Shown: positions 16,001 to 23,735 of the stretch, one piece after another
Layout of the letters: every line of letters begins with the position of its first letter
Position numbering within the stretch: the stretch's first letter is position 1
DNA from: Cryobacterium soli
Lineage (GTDB): Bacteria; Actinomycetota; Actinomycetes; Actinomycetales; Microbacteriaceae
DNA length: 64,000 nucleotides
Reading direction: 5' to 3'
Assembly (NCBI RefSeq): GCF_003611035.1
Contig: NZ_CP030033.1
Location: 2,294,001 to 2,358,000 of the forward strand
Notes under the pieces: model-generated
What the model was told of the DNA's origin: nothing
The model's database searches: none
The model's input: only the letters and a program-made list of their open reading frames with translations
Program-made: the position numbers and the translations under genes

Positions 16001-16978
16001 ATGCCCGTGGACCTGTACAAGATCACCCTGCTGGTCGTGGCCGGGCTGCTGACGGTCGTCTTCGCGTGGCAGCTTCGGCCAGGTGCCGCCATTCGCCCGG
16101 ATGCACTGCGAGATACCGCCCGCCGCGCCGGCCTGGCCATAACACCCGAGGTCGAGCCGGTCCTGATCGCGCGCATCCGTTCGCGGAACCGCGGCACGCT
16201 GATCGGCACCCTGATCGCTCTGATCGTTGCGACAGTTTCTCTTATGGCGCTTCCGCAATCAGCGGACGGCGGCCTGTGGTCCGGGCTGATGATCATCGTC
16301 ATGACCGGCCTGGGCGGCGCCGTCGGACTGTGCGTGGCGGAGTTCAGGTCGGCGCTCGTCTCGCTCGGCGATCGTCCTCGCGTGGCGCGGGCGCCCACGC
16401 CGAGCCGTGCGGATTATCTCTCCACCGTCGACCTCTGGTGTGCTCCCATTGCCGTGGCCGTCAGCGGAGTGGCCCTGGCCGCCGTAGCCTTGGTCATCCT
16501 GGTTGATCCCGATGAGGTGCTCCGTGGCGCAAGCATCCCCTCCCTGTGGTGGCCCGGCTTCATGCTGTGGATCGTCTCGCTCGCAGCGGCTGGAGTCGGC
16601 CGCATCCTGTCGACTCGCTTGGTGGGTCGGGGTCAACCCGCCGGCAGCGACATGGAGTTGGCGTGGTCCGACGCGCTCCGCAGTTGGACGCTGCGTGCGC
16701 TGGTGCAGACTCCCGCGTTGGGGGCGCTCTGCAGTCTGGTCGTGGTGCTGACCTCCGTCAGCTCGGCGGCGTCAGGCCAGTCGGGAATCGGAACCGCCCT
16801 ATCTGTGGCCTTTTCAATCGTGCCACTGGTCATGGGCATGGTGGGTGTGGCTCTGCTCTCGATGGGGTCACGCCGTCCGCCGCACTACCTCAGCCGGCTC
16901 TGGCCGGACGTGGCCGCGGAGCTGCGCCGCGGTGCACATGGAGTAGTAGCCGCTCCGGTCGAGAGCGGCCGCCCGTGA
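16001..16978 (+). CDS. Multi-pass membrane protein of unknown function
   Basis: A 325-residue protein with about eight predicted hydrophobic helices: one at the N-terminus (ITLLVVAGLLTVVFAW), pairs around residues 68-110, 150-172 and 185-205, and two near 230-290. A cytoplasmic stretch (RPDALRDTARRAGLAITPEV) follows the first helix. I recognise no family. ATG 16001 follows AAAAAAGG. It shares its last three bases with a GntR-type repressor gene, an arrangement usual for YtrA-like regulators and their target transporters, but no ATP-binding protein is present. Confidence 0.75.
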   Translation: MPVDLYKITLLVVAGLLTVVFAWQLRPGAAIRPDALRDTARRAGLAITPEVEPVLIARIRSRNRGTLIGTLIALIVATVSLMALPQSADGGLWSGLMIIVMTGLGGAVGLCVAEFRSALVSLGDRPRVARAPTPSRADYLSTVDLWCAPIAVAVSGVALAAVALVILVDPDEVLRGASIPSLWWPGFMLWIVSLAAAGVGRILSTRLVGRGQPAGSDMELAWSDALRSWTLRALVQTPALGALCSLVVVLTSVSSAASGQSGIGTALSVAFSIVPLVMGMVGVALLSMGSRRPPHYLSRLWPDVAAELRRGAHGVVAAPVESGRP

Positions 16979-17337
16979 GGCTGGTCATCGACCCGCAGTC
17001 CACCACCCCGCCCTTCGAGCAGATCCGGATGCAGGTCATCGACGCCGTGCGCACCGGCACCCTGACGCCCGGCGACAAGCTGCCGACGGTGCGCCGCCTG
17101 GCGGAGGACCTGGGCCTGGCTCCGAACACTGTGGCGCGCAGCTACCGTGCGCTGGAGCAGGACGAGGTGATCGAGACCCGCGGGCGGCTCGGCTCCTTTG
17201 TGGCTGCGACAGGGGATGCTACGCAACGGCAGATGCAGCAGGCCGCGGTCGTCTACGCCGAGCGAGCGACATCGCTCGGGGTCGACGTCGACGAGGCGCT
17301 GGCGATCGTGCAGGCGGCGCTGCGCGCGTCCAGGTGA
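16975..17337 (+). CDS. GntR family regulator, YtrA/YhcF-like
   Basis: A 120-residue short GntR regulator: winged helix over residues 12-78 (FEQIRMQVIDAVRTGTL, GDKLPTVRRLAEDLGLAPNT and VARSYRALEQDEVIETRGR) and a short helical tail (about 85-120) for dimer formation instead of a sensor domain. This is the YtrA layout. GTG 16975 overlaps the TGA of the upstream membrane protein gene as GTGA, so it is probably made together with it and may repress the promoter at 15948-15976. Confidence 0.88.
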   Translation: MRLVIDPQSTTPPFEQIRMQVIDAVRTGTLTPGDKLPTVRRLAEDLGLAPNTVARSYRALEQDEVIETRGRLGSFVAATGDATQRQMQQAAVVYAERATSLGVDVDEALAIVQAALRASR

Positions 17338-17394
17338 TTCCGACCGGCTGACGGACCAGGTTCACGCCTGTCGCGGGCCCAGGCACCGTATCGC

Positions 17395-17835
17395 TCAGTC
17401 GCCGTGCAACTCGGTCAGAACGGCCTGCACCCGGCGCACCCTGGTGCCGTCGGACTTGGCACCATCGACGGCGAGCACGTGGCGGCGCTGGTTGCTGAAA
17501 GAAAGCTTGTCAAAGGCCGCGCGGGCTTCGGGATCGGCGTCCAGCGCCGCCGTGAGAACAGCCGGTTCTTCAACGGTGCGCGGTTGGTCGTCACGTTCGA
17601 TGGTGACATCCACCTCGTCTCCGCCGGCCACCCCGGCCTTGTCGCGGTTGTCGGCGCTCAGCGCGATCATGTACTTGCCCCGGTAGGGCGCGACCGAGCT
17701 GCGGTAGCTGTGCCCATTGATCGTGACGGTGATGGCGTGCCGCTTGCCGGGGCCAAGGGATGCCACCACCTCCTCGGGGACCGGGATGCCCGTTGCGGTG
17801 GCACCGGACTGCTCGATCACGGTGCGAAATTCCAT
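17395..17835 (-). CDS. DUF1905/YdeI-like small protein
   Basis: A 146-residue soluble protein. The first 95 residues match the DUF1905 barrel pattern (ATGIPVPEEVVASLGPGKRH, then VTINGHSYRSSVAPYRGKYM and GVAGGDEVDVTIERDDQPR). The rest resembles the bacteriocin-protection YdeI/OmpD-associated helical region (FDKLSFSNQRRHV). No enzymatic residue is known for the family. ATG 17835 is preferred over upstream codons in the open frame because CATACT stands six bases before it. Confidence 0.8.
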   Translation of the reverse strand: MEFRTVIEQSGATATGIPVPEEVVASLGPGKRHAITVTINGHSYRSSVAPYRGKYMIALSADNRDKAGVAGGDEVDVTIERDDQPRTVEEPAVLTAALDADPEARAAFDKLSFSNQRRHVLAVDGAKSDGTRVRRVQAVLTELHGD

Positions 17836-17841
17836 AGCCCG

Positions 17842-17847
17842 AGTATG
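17842..17847 (-). promoter_or_regulatory. -10 element for a leaderless transcript
   Basis: CATACT on the minus strand is followed by six bases (CGGGCT) and ATG 17835. Confidence 0.45.
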
Positions 17848-17985
17848 CAGCCCACCCGCTTGCGTGGCAAGCGGCGGATGGTGCCGCCCGTGACATGCGT
17901 CGAAGCGCCCTCTCCAGGCTCGCCCGAGGGCACTTTGCGGCAACTCGCGCAGGGGTGGCACCTCCTCCGGCCTGGTGGCCTGGCA

Positions 17986-18042
17986 GGGCGGGCGTCAGGC
18001 AGCGCGGGCGGGCGCGGGCGGCGCAGCGGGCGGGCGTCAGGC
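17986..18042. repeat. Pair of 15-base direct repeats at the oleD end
   Basis: GGGCGGGCGTCAGGC occurs at 17986-18000 and 18028-18042; the second copy holds the oleD stop codon. GC-rich slippage between is possible. The rest of 17836-18036 shows no gene. Confidence 0.5.
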
Positions 18043-19023
18043 TTCCGGCGCGGCCGCGGACGCGTAGGAGGCCGCCAGGCGGGCCAGGCCCTCGTCGAGG
18101 GTGACCGCGGGGGTCCAGCGCAGGTCTTCGCGCGTGCGGCGCTGGTCGAACCAGTGCGCGGTGGACAGCTGCTCGGCCAGGAACCGGGTCATCGGCGGCT
18201 CGTCGGCACCGGGGAACGCCCGCCACGCGGCCTCGATGACGGATCCGGCCGCGCGGGCGACGCCGGCCGGAACACTCCAGGCGGGCGTGGGCACGCCGGC
18301 CGCCTGGCAGATGCCGGCCAGCAGCTCGGCGACCGGGCGGGGCTCACCGTTGGTGATGACGTAGGCGTTGCCGTGCACGGCATCCACTCGCTCGAGGGCG
18401 GCAGCGATGGCGTCGGCGGCGTTGTCGATGTAGGTGGAGTCGATCAGCGCGGCGCCGTGGCCGAGCAACGGCAGCCGGCCGGCGCGGGCACGCTCCACGA
18501 TGCGGGCGATGAGCTGCGTGTCGCCGGGGCCCCAGACCAGGTGGGGCCGCACCACCACGACCCGCAGATCCTCGGAGTCGGCGGCGAGCGCGAGCAGCTC
18601 CGCGGCGGCCTTGGTGCGCGCGTAGTCGCCCCGGGCGTGCTCGGGGTCGGCGGGCAGCGCATCGTCGCCCGTGATGGAGCTGCCGGAGTGCGCGACCGAC
18701 GGCGATGAGACGAACACCAAGCGTTGTACGCCGGCGGCGCGGGCCGCGGCGATCAGGCTGCGGGTGCCGCTCACGTTGACGGCGGTGAACTCGGCGGCCG
18801 AGCCGGCCAACGAGACCTTCGCGGCCAGGTGCACGATGGCGTCGACGCCGGCCACCGCGGCGGCCACCTCCGACGGCTCGGTGATCGAGCCGAGAGCATC
18901 CGTGGCGCCGGTCACACCGCTCGGCCGTCGCTGGAAGCAACGGACCTCGTGGCCGGCAGCCACGATCGCGGCCGCGACGGCCCGGCCGAGGAAGCCACTG
19001 GCCCCCGTGACCAGGACCTTCAT
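18037..19023 (-). CDS. oleD: OleD: NAD(P)-dependent 2-alkyl-3-oxoalkanoate reductase
   Basis: Reduces the beta-ketoacid made by OleA to the 2-alkyl-3-hydroxyacid. The 328-residue extended SDR has the nucleotide loop VLVTGASGFLGRAVAAA at the N-terminus, VDAIVHLAAKVSLAG, and the catalytic YARTKAAAE at about residue 140. ATG 19023 overlaps the oleBC stop as ATGA, which fixes the start although the frame is open far upstream. It is the third gene of the oleA-oleBC-oleD operon, the same order as known from Micrococcus-type olefin producers. Confidence 0.92.
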   Translation of the reverse strand: MKVLVTGASGFLGRAVAAAIVAAGHEVRCFQRRPSGVTGATDALGSITEPSEVAAAVAGVDAIVHLAAKVSLAGSAAEFTAVNVSGTRSLIAAARAAGVQRLVFVSSPSVAHSGSSITGDDALPADPEHARGDYARTKAAAELLALAADSEDLRVVVVRPHLVWGPGDTQLIARIVERARAGRLPLLGHGAALIDSTYIDNAADAIAAALERVDAVHGNAYVITNGEPRPVAELLAGICQAAGVPTPAWSVPAGVARAAGSVIEAAWRAFPGADEPPMTRFLAEQLSTAHWFDQRRTREDLRWTPAVTLDEGLARLAASYASAAAPEA

Positions 19024-21863
19024 GGCTGGGTCAGCCTGGCGCCCGTGAGGATGCCCTGCGCCCAGCCGGCCAGGCGGGTACGGTCGATCTTCGAGTTGTG
19101 ACGGATGTCGGTGGGCAGGTGCGGCACGACGAGCACGGCAGCGACCGGATGGCCGGCGACCATCCGCACCTCCGCAGCGAGGCCGGGTCCGGCCAAGCCG
19201 ACGCGGGCGGCGGCGGGCACGGTCTCGACGACGATGACGACCTGCTGGCTGCCGGCCGGGCCGACGCCCACGGCTGCGGCGCGGCTCACGTCCGTCAGCG
19301 CCGACACGGACAGCTCCGGTCCGACCGGAGTGACGACGCCGTGCGCGGTGGTGATGACGTGCGGCAGGCGTCCCTCGACCCAGAGCCGGCCGGCGGAGTC
19401 GAGGTGGCCCACGTCTCCCGTGCGGTGCCAGCGTTCGCCCGCTGTCACGGCACGAGTGGCGGCCAGATCGGTGAGCCAGAGCCTGTCGTAGTGGTCCTTC
19501 ACGTGCGGGGCGGAGACCACGATCTCCCCGGTGACCTGGGCAGCCTCGGAGATCTCGCCGACGGCAGCACCGGTGTCGTCGAGGGCGCTGATGCGCACCC
19601 GGGTGGTGGCGGTGGGGCGCCCGACGCACACGCCGCCGGGTCCGCGCGCCACGTCGTCGAGGGCGGCCTCACGGATGCCGTCGAGGGTGATGTCGGTCAT
19701 CAACAGCCCCTCGGTCATGCCGTATGGCGTGTGGGCCGTGGCCCCGGGCATGAGCGCCGCGGCCGAGGCGAGGAGCGGCTCCGACACCGGCGCTCCGGCG
19801 GAGAGGAAGCTGCGCACACCGGCCAGCGCGTCCCGGTCGGCGCCAGTGAGGGCCGCCTGGGTGGCAACGACGTTGGCCAGCGCGGCCGGGGAGAGGAACA
19901 CGACGGTGGCGTCGATGGCGGCCACCGCGGCTGCCACGGCGGTGGCGGTGAGGGTCTTGGGCGCGGTGACGTCCATATCGGGCGTCACCGACCGGGCTCC
20001 GAGGGCCGGGCCCAGCAGGGCGAACGGCGCGAAGCCGGCCACCAGACCGGTGCCGCGGCCCACGCCGTACTGTTCGGTCAATGCCTGGCTCACGGCGGAG
20101 AGCTGGCCGTGGGTGTAGACGACACCCTTGGCCGGACCGGTCGAGCCGGAGGTGAAGAGCACCGCGGCCACGTCGTCGGCCTGGGGCGGCTCCGGCAGCT
20201 CCTCGTCGCGGCCCAGCGAGATGAGGTCGGCGAGAGCGTAGGAGACGCCGAGGGCGCGGCGGCTGGCGGTGGGGAGCCGGTTGGTCGAGATCTTCTGACC
20301 GGGCCAGCCGAGCGCGCGGGCGGCCATCAGGCCGGGCAGCGCGCCGATGACGTGGTCGGGGCGGGCTCCGCGCACTGCACGGGTGAGCCCGGTGAGGCCG
20401 AGGCCGGCGTCGGCCACGACCACGACGGCGCCGAGCCGGACACACGCGTAGAGCACCGCGGTGAGGTCGGCGCTGGGCGGCACGAGCAGCGACACGCGGT
20501 CGCCACGGCGCACGCCCACCTGGTGCAGGCCGGCGGCGATCTGGCGCACCCGGCGGGAGAGCAGCCGCCAGCTGACCACGCGAGGGCCGTCACCGCCGGT
20601 GGGAGCCATGTCGATGAGCGCGGTCTCGTCGCTGTCGTGCAGCTCGTCGAGGTAGTGCCAGAGCGGACGGTAGTCGGGGGCCGTGCGCTCGTCGAGGCCC
20701 ACACGCTGGTCGAGGCCCACAGGCTGGTCGAGGCCCACACGCTGGTCGAGCTTGTCGAGACCCGGCGAGTCGCTCTCGGCAAGCGGGGTCTCGACAGGCT
20801 CGACCGACGCAGGCGGCTCGACCGACGCAGGCGGCTCGACCGACGCAGGCTCAACCGGCGCGGATGCCCCGAGCCAGGTCAGCGCGGCGCCCGCGTAGTC
20901 GACGTCTTCGGCGATGAGGTGCCCGGCGCCCTCGAAGCGGTGCACGTCGGCGTGCGGCAGCCGGTCGATGAGGTCGTCGAGGTACCGGTCGCTGAAGATC
21001 GGGTCCCGCGGCCCCCAGAGCATGAGGGCGGGAACGGTGAGGGTCCGCAGCGACTCGGCGATGCGATCGAGCTCGGCATGGCTGTCGTGCCCGGCGTCCA
21101 CGGGGATGTCGGCGACGAATCCACCGATGCCGCCCCTGCGGGCGGGGCCGCGGTAGGGCGCCCGGTAGGCGTTCTTCACCGCGGCGGGCAGGGCCGGGTG
21201 CCCGAGGGCCAGGGTGGTGTCCAGGAACGCCGGGGTGAGCACGGTGCCGGCACTGAGCATCCCCCGGGCCAGCGCGAGGCGCAGTGGGGCGGGGATCGCC
21301 TCGGTCTCGCTCTGGTGGATCGCGGTGTTCAGCAGCATCACGCCGGCCAGCAGGTCCGGATGGTCTACCGCCCAGCCGAGGGAGACCACGCCGCCCCAGT
21401 CGTGGCCGAAGGTGACGACGGGGCCCGCGAGGCCGAGCGTGCGGGTGAGGTCGTCGAGGTCGCGCACCCGCCGGGCGAGCGGCCGGGCGACGCCGGTGCG
21501 TTCGGAGTAGCCCATGTCGAGCTGATCGACCGCGATGACCCGCCAGGCCGGTCCGCCGGCGGCCGCGGATGCCGTGGCCTGCGCCACCAGGTCTCGCCAG
21601 AGATAGGACCACGTGGGGTTGCCGTGCACGCAGAGCACCGTGCCGACGGGCTCCACGCCCAGTTCGGCCAGTCGCTCCCCGTTGTCGAGCAGGTGCCAGG
21701 CGTGGCTGTCCCCGGCGGGGCCGCCGCCGAGACCGTTGTCGAGGGCGCTCTCGGGCACATCCACGATGCGGGACCAGGCCGGGTCGAGCCCGGGGAGGCC
21801 GCTCGGCGGAACGCTCGCCGGAGCCAGGGCCGTCGCGACACGCGGCAGCCGGTACCTCACCAC
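19020..21863 (-). CDS. oleBC: OleBC fusion: beta-lactone decarboxylase plus beta-lactone synthetase
   Basis: A 947-residue fused enzyme. Residues 20-335 are the OleB alpha/beta hydrolase, with the haloalkane-dehalogenase-like nucleophile Asp in TFGHDWGGVVSLGW. Residues 400-947 are the OleC AMP-forming domain, with LFTSGSTGPAKGVVYTH. OleC closes the hydroxyacid to a beta-lactone and OleB releases CO2 to give the olefin. Between them (about 335-395) is a low-complexity linker of SVEPPA and VGLDQR units produced by DNA repeats (20687-20850). GTG 21863 overlaps the oleA stop by seven bases. The fusion is known in actinobacteria; the repeat-built linker is the unusual part. Confidence 0.93.
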   Translation of the reverse strand: MVRYRLPRVATALAPASVPPSGLPGLDPAWSRIVDVPESALDNGLGGGPAGDSHAWHLLDNGERLAELGVEPVGTVLCVHGNPTWSYLWRDLVAQATASAAAGGPAWRVIAVDQLDMGYSERTGVARPLARRVRDLDDLTRTLGLAGPVVTFGHDWGGVVSLGWAVDHPDLLAGVMLLNTAIHQSETEAIPAPLRLALARGMLSAGTVLTPAFLDTTLALGHPALPAAVKNAYRAPYRGPARRGGIGGFVADIPVDAGHDSHAELDRIAESLRTLTVPALMLWGPRDPIFSDRYLDDLIDRLPHADVHRFEGAGHLIAEDVDYAGAALTWLGASAPVEPASVEPPASVEPPASVEPVETPLAESDSPGLDKLDQRVGLDQPVGLDQRVGLDERTAPDYRPLWHYLDELHDSDETALIDMAPTGGDGPRVVSWRLLSRRVRQIAAGLHQVGVRRGDRVSLLVPPSADLTAVLYACVRLGAVVVVADAGLGLTGLTRAVRGARPDHVIGALPGLMAARALGWPGQKISTNRLPTASRRALGVSYALADLISLGRDEELPEPPQADDVAAVLFTSGSTGPAKGVVYTHGQLSAVSQALTEQYGVGRGTGLVAGFAPFALLGPALGARSVTPDMDVTAPKTLTATAVAAAVAAIDATVVFLSPAALANVVATQAALTGADRDALAGVRSFLSAGAPVSEPLLASAAALMPGATAHTPYGMTEGLLMTDITLDGIREAALDDVARGPGGVCVGRPTATTRVRISALDDTGAAVGEISEAAQVTGEIVVSAPHVKDHYDRLWLTDLAATRAVTAGERWHRTGDVGHLDSAGRLWVEGRLPHVITTAHGVVTPVGPELSVSALTDVSRAAAVGVGPAGSQQVVIVVETVPAAARVGLAGPGLAAEVRMVAGHPVAAVLVVPHLPTDIRHNSKIDRTRLAGWAQGILTGARLTQP
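20687..20850. repeat. Repeat block inside oleBC: inverted family-B element between two 18-base tandem arrays
   Basis: Three 18-base units (GCTSGTCGAGGCCCACAS) lie at 20687-20740 and three identical ones (GGCTCGACCGACGCAGGC) at 20797-20850. Between and partly overlapping them, GGTCGAGCTTGTCGAGACC (20744-20762) and GGTCTCGACAGGCTCGACC (20787-20805) form the two arms of a palindrome with a 24-base centre. The same core occurs in intergenic DNA at 41066-41118 and 49897-49915. The 18-base units keep the reading frame. Confidence 0.85.
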
Positions 21864-22879
21864 TGGATCTCCATCATGGCCGTGTTGAGGCCGGAGCCGA
21901 CGCCCATCAAGAGCACCCGGTTGCCGGGTTCGAGCTTGGCGGCCTCTTGGGAGAGCGTGATCGGGATGGACGCGGGGCCCACGTTGCCGTAGGTCGGGTA
22001 CGTCAACGGCACCCGGCTGCGGTCCAGGCCGGTGGCCTTCACAATGGCGTTGGTGTGCACATCCGAGACCTGGTGCAGGATGTAGCGGTCCATGTTCGAC
22101 CAGCTCCAGTCCCGTTTGGCTTCGGTCCAGGCCGAGACGACCAGTTCCATGCCGCCCTTGAGCAGGGCCTTGGCGTCGGTGAACATGCCGTCGACGCTGC
22201 CGACGCAGAGGTCGTTGAACTGGGTCGCGGCGCGGGTGACGCCGCCGAGGATGCGGTGCCCCTCGGGGTGTGCATCCGCCCGGCCGAGCACGGCAGCGGC
22301 CGCGCCGGAGCCGAGGGTGAGGCTCGCGAACTCGCTCATGAAATCCTTACGGCCGATGTCGGGCCGGCCGAGGCGTTCGATGGTGTTGGTCTGGATCTCG
22401 TCGGCATCTTCACCGTCGATGATCACCGCGTACTTGATCTGCCCGGAGTCGATGAGCTGCGCAGCCAGGGTCATGCCATTGACGAAGCCCAGACAGGCGT
22501 TGGCGATGTCGAAGTTCGTCGCCGAGGACGGCAGGCCGAGGCCGTGGTGGATGCGCACGGCCACGGAGGGTTCGAGGTGCTTCCGGGTCACCGAGGTGTT
22601 GATCATCAACCCGACCTCGCTGGGGTCGACCCCGGCCTGGGCCAAGGCGCGCTTGCCGGCCTCGACTGCGGCGTCGTCGAATGCCTGGCCCTCGGCCCAG
22701 TTGCGTCGCTCGTGCACGCCGGCGACTCGCTGGAGGAGCCCCTTGGGCAGGCGGAGGCGTTTGAGCGCGGGCTGCAGGCGCCGGTCGATCTCCTCCGAGG
22801 TCGTGATGCGGGGAGCGATAGTCGTGGCGACCGACAACAACGCGACATTGCGGTGCATCGTTGTTGCGTTTCCGTCCAA
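21857..22879 (-). CDS. oleA: OleA: long-chain acyl-CoA condensing thiolase
   Basis: Head-to-head (non-decarboxylative) Claisen condensation of two acyl-CoAs, first step of long-chain olefin formation. The 340-residue thiolase-fold enzyme has the nucleophile Cys in FDIANACLGFVNGM, the His in DRYILHQVSDVHT and the Asn in TYGNVGPASIPI, spaced as in Xanthomonas OleA and unlike FabH in the acyl-tunnel region. TTG 22879 is chosen because AGGGGAA (22884-22890) is just upstream; ATG 22858 has no such site. It is the first gene of the ole operon. Confidence 0.9.
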   Translation of the reverse strand: MDGNATTMHRNVALLSVATTIAPRITTSEEIDRRLQPALKRLRLPKGLLQRVAGVHERRNWAEGQAFDDAAVEAGKRALAQAGVDPSEVGLMINTSVTRKHLEPSVAVRIHHGLGLPSSATNFDIANACLGFVNGMTLAAQLIDSGQIKYAVIIDGEDADEIQTNTIERLGRPDIGRKDFMSEFASLTLGSGAAAAVLGRADAHPEGHRILGGVTRAATQFNDLCVGSVDGMFTDAKALLKGGMELVVSAWTEAKRDWSWSNMDRYILHQVSDVHTNAIVKATGLDRSRVPLTYPTYGNVGPASIPITLSQEAAKLEPGNRVLLMGVGSGLNTAMMEIQW

Positions 22880-23075
22880 CGGGTTCCCCTGTCGAGTTAT
22901 GAGTGGCGACAAATCATGTCCTATCGATTTTCTCCCAGTAGTCTGAGTGGCAACCGTGCGTACGCTGAGGCCTGCGCTGGTCGCCGGAAACCGGCGGCCG
23001 TCGAGATGGCTACCCTCCATTATCAGCCTTTCCGTTCATCATGCCGTTACCCGGCACCGCCTCAGGTCGTGCGGC

Positions 23076-23699
23076 TCAGGTCAGACGTGGGGTGCCGGGC
23101 CGGGTCAGGGCCGCAGCCACGAGAAAACAGACACCGCCGGCGATGGTGCCCACCGTGGCCCAGCCGGCCAGGAACTCCACCCCGGTGCCGGGAACCGGGT
23201 ACGCGCCGATGGCCGCGAGACCGAATGCAACCGAGCCGAGCAGGTTCAGCCAGGTGCTCCGCCAGGTACGCGCATGCGGGTCCCACAGGGCATCCCGACC
23301 GCTGGTGGCGACGACCGCGAGGACGCCGGCGACGAGGAAGCAGACCGAGCCGAACGCATCCGGGCGCCAGCCGGTGCGGGTGCCGCCCAGGCTCGCCGAG
23401 AGCGCCGTGGCGGTGCTGAGGTTGAAGAAGAGCGTGCCGGCGAACTGGATGGCCGCCGCCCACCAGTCGAACCGGTCGGGCCGGTTGGTCGTGGTGCGTG
23501 GTGGCCGCCGACCGCTGAGGTTGAGCTGGATGAATGCCGCGAGGGTGAAGAAGAGCGACCCGATGAAGAAGGTGAGGTTGTCCACGACGGGCCCGACCAT
23601 GACGAGATAGCCGGGCACGGCGCCCACGATGAACAGCGCCGACCCGACGATGAAGCCCCAGGCTTCACGGCGCAGACGCAGCCAACGTGGTGCCTTCAC
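23076..23699 (-). CDS. Membrane protein with two YrhK-like modules
   Basis: A 207-residue protein with six predicted helices in two similar halves. The first half has GFIVGSALFIVGAVPGYLVM and DNLTFFIGSLFFTLAAFIQL; the second has DWWAAAIQFAGTLFFNLSTATAL, FGSVCFLVAGVLAVVA, WLNLLGSVAFGLAAIGAY and a last helix. This fits the YrhK family, of unknown function. GTG 23699 is preceded by GGAGGCGAGGTGA. It stands alone between putA and oleA on the same strand. Confidence 0.75.
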   Translation of the reverse strand: MKAPRWLRLRREAWGFIVGSALFIVGAVPGYLVMVGPVVDNLTFFIGSLFFTLAAFIQLNLSGRRPPRTTTNRPDRFDWWAAAIQFAGTLFFNLSTATALSASLGGTRTGWRPDAFGSVCFLVAGVLAVVATSGRDALWDPHARTWRSTWLNLLGSVAFGLAAIGAYPVPGTGVEFLAGWATVGTIAGGVCFLVAAALTRPGTPRLT

Positions 23700-23735
23700 T
23701 GCATCACCTCGCCTCCGGCCGCAGCCATTATGGCG

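Noticed and set aside
20687..20850. Frameshift or pseudogene in oleBC caused by the repeats
   Set aside because: The reading frame runs through both domains without a stop and both active-site motifs are intact.
19098..21992. Plus-strand open frame of 964 codons opposite oleBC
   Set aside because: Composition is Gly/Val/Arg/His-rich as expected for an antisense frame; the minus-strand frame has full enzyme motifs.
21569..23419. Long plus-strand open frame (616 codons) over oleA and oleBC
   Set aside because: It is a GC-rich shadow of the minus-strand ole genes, dominated by Arg/Pro/Gly with no domain.
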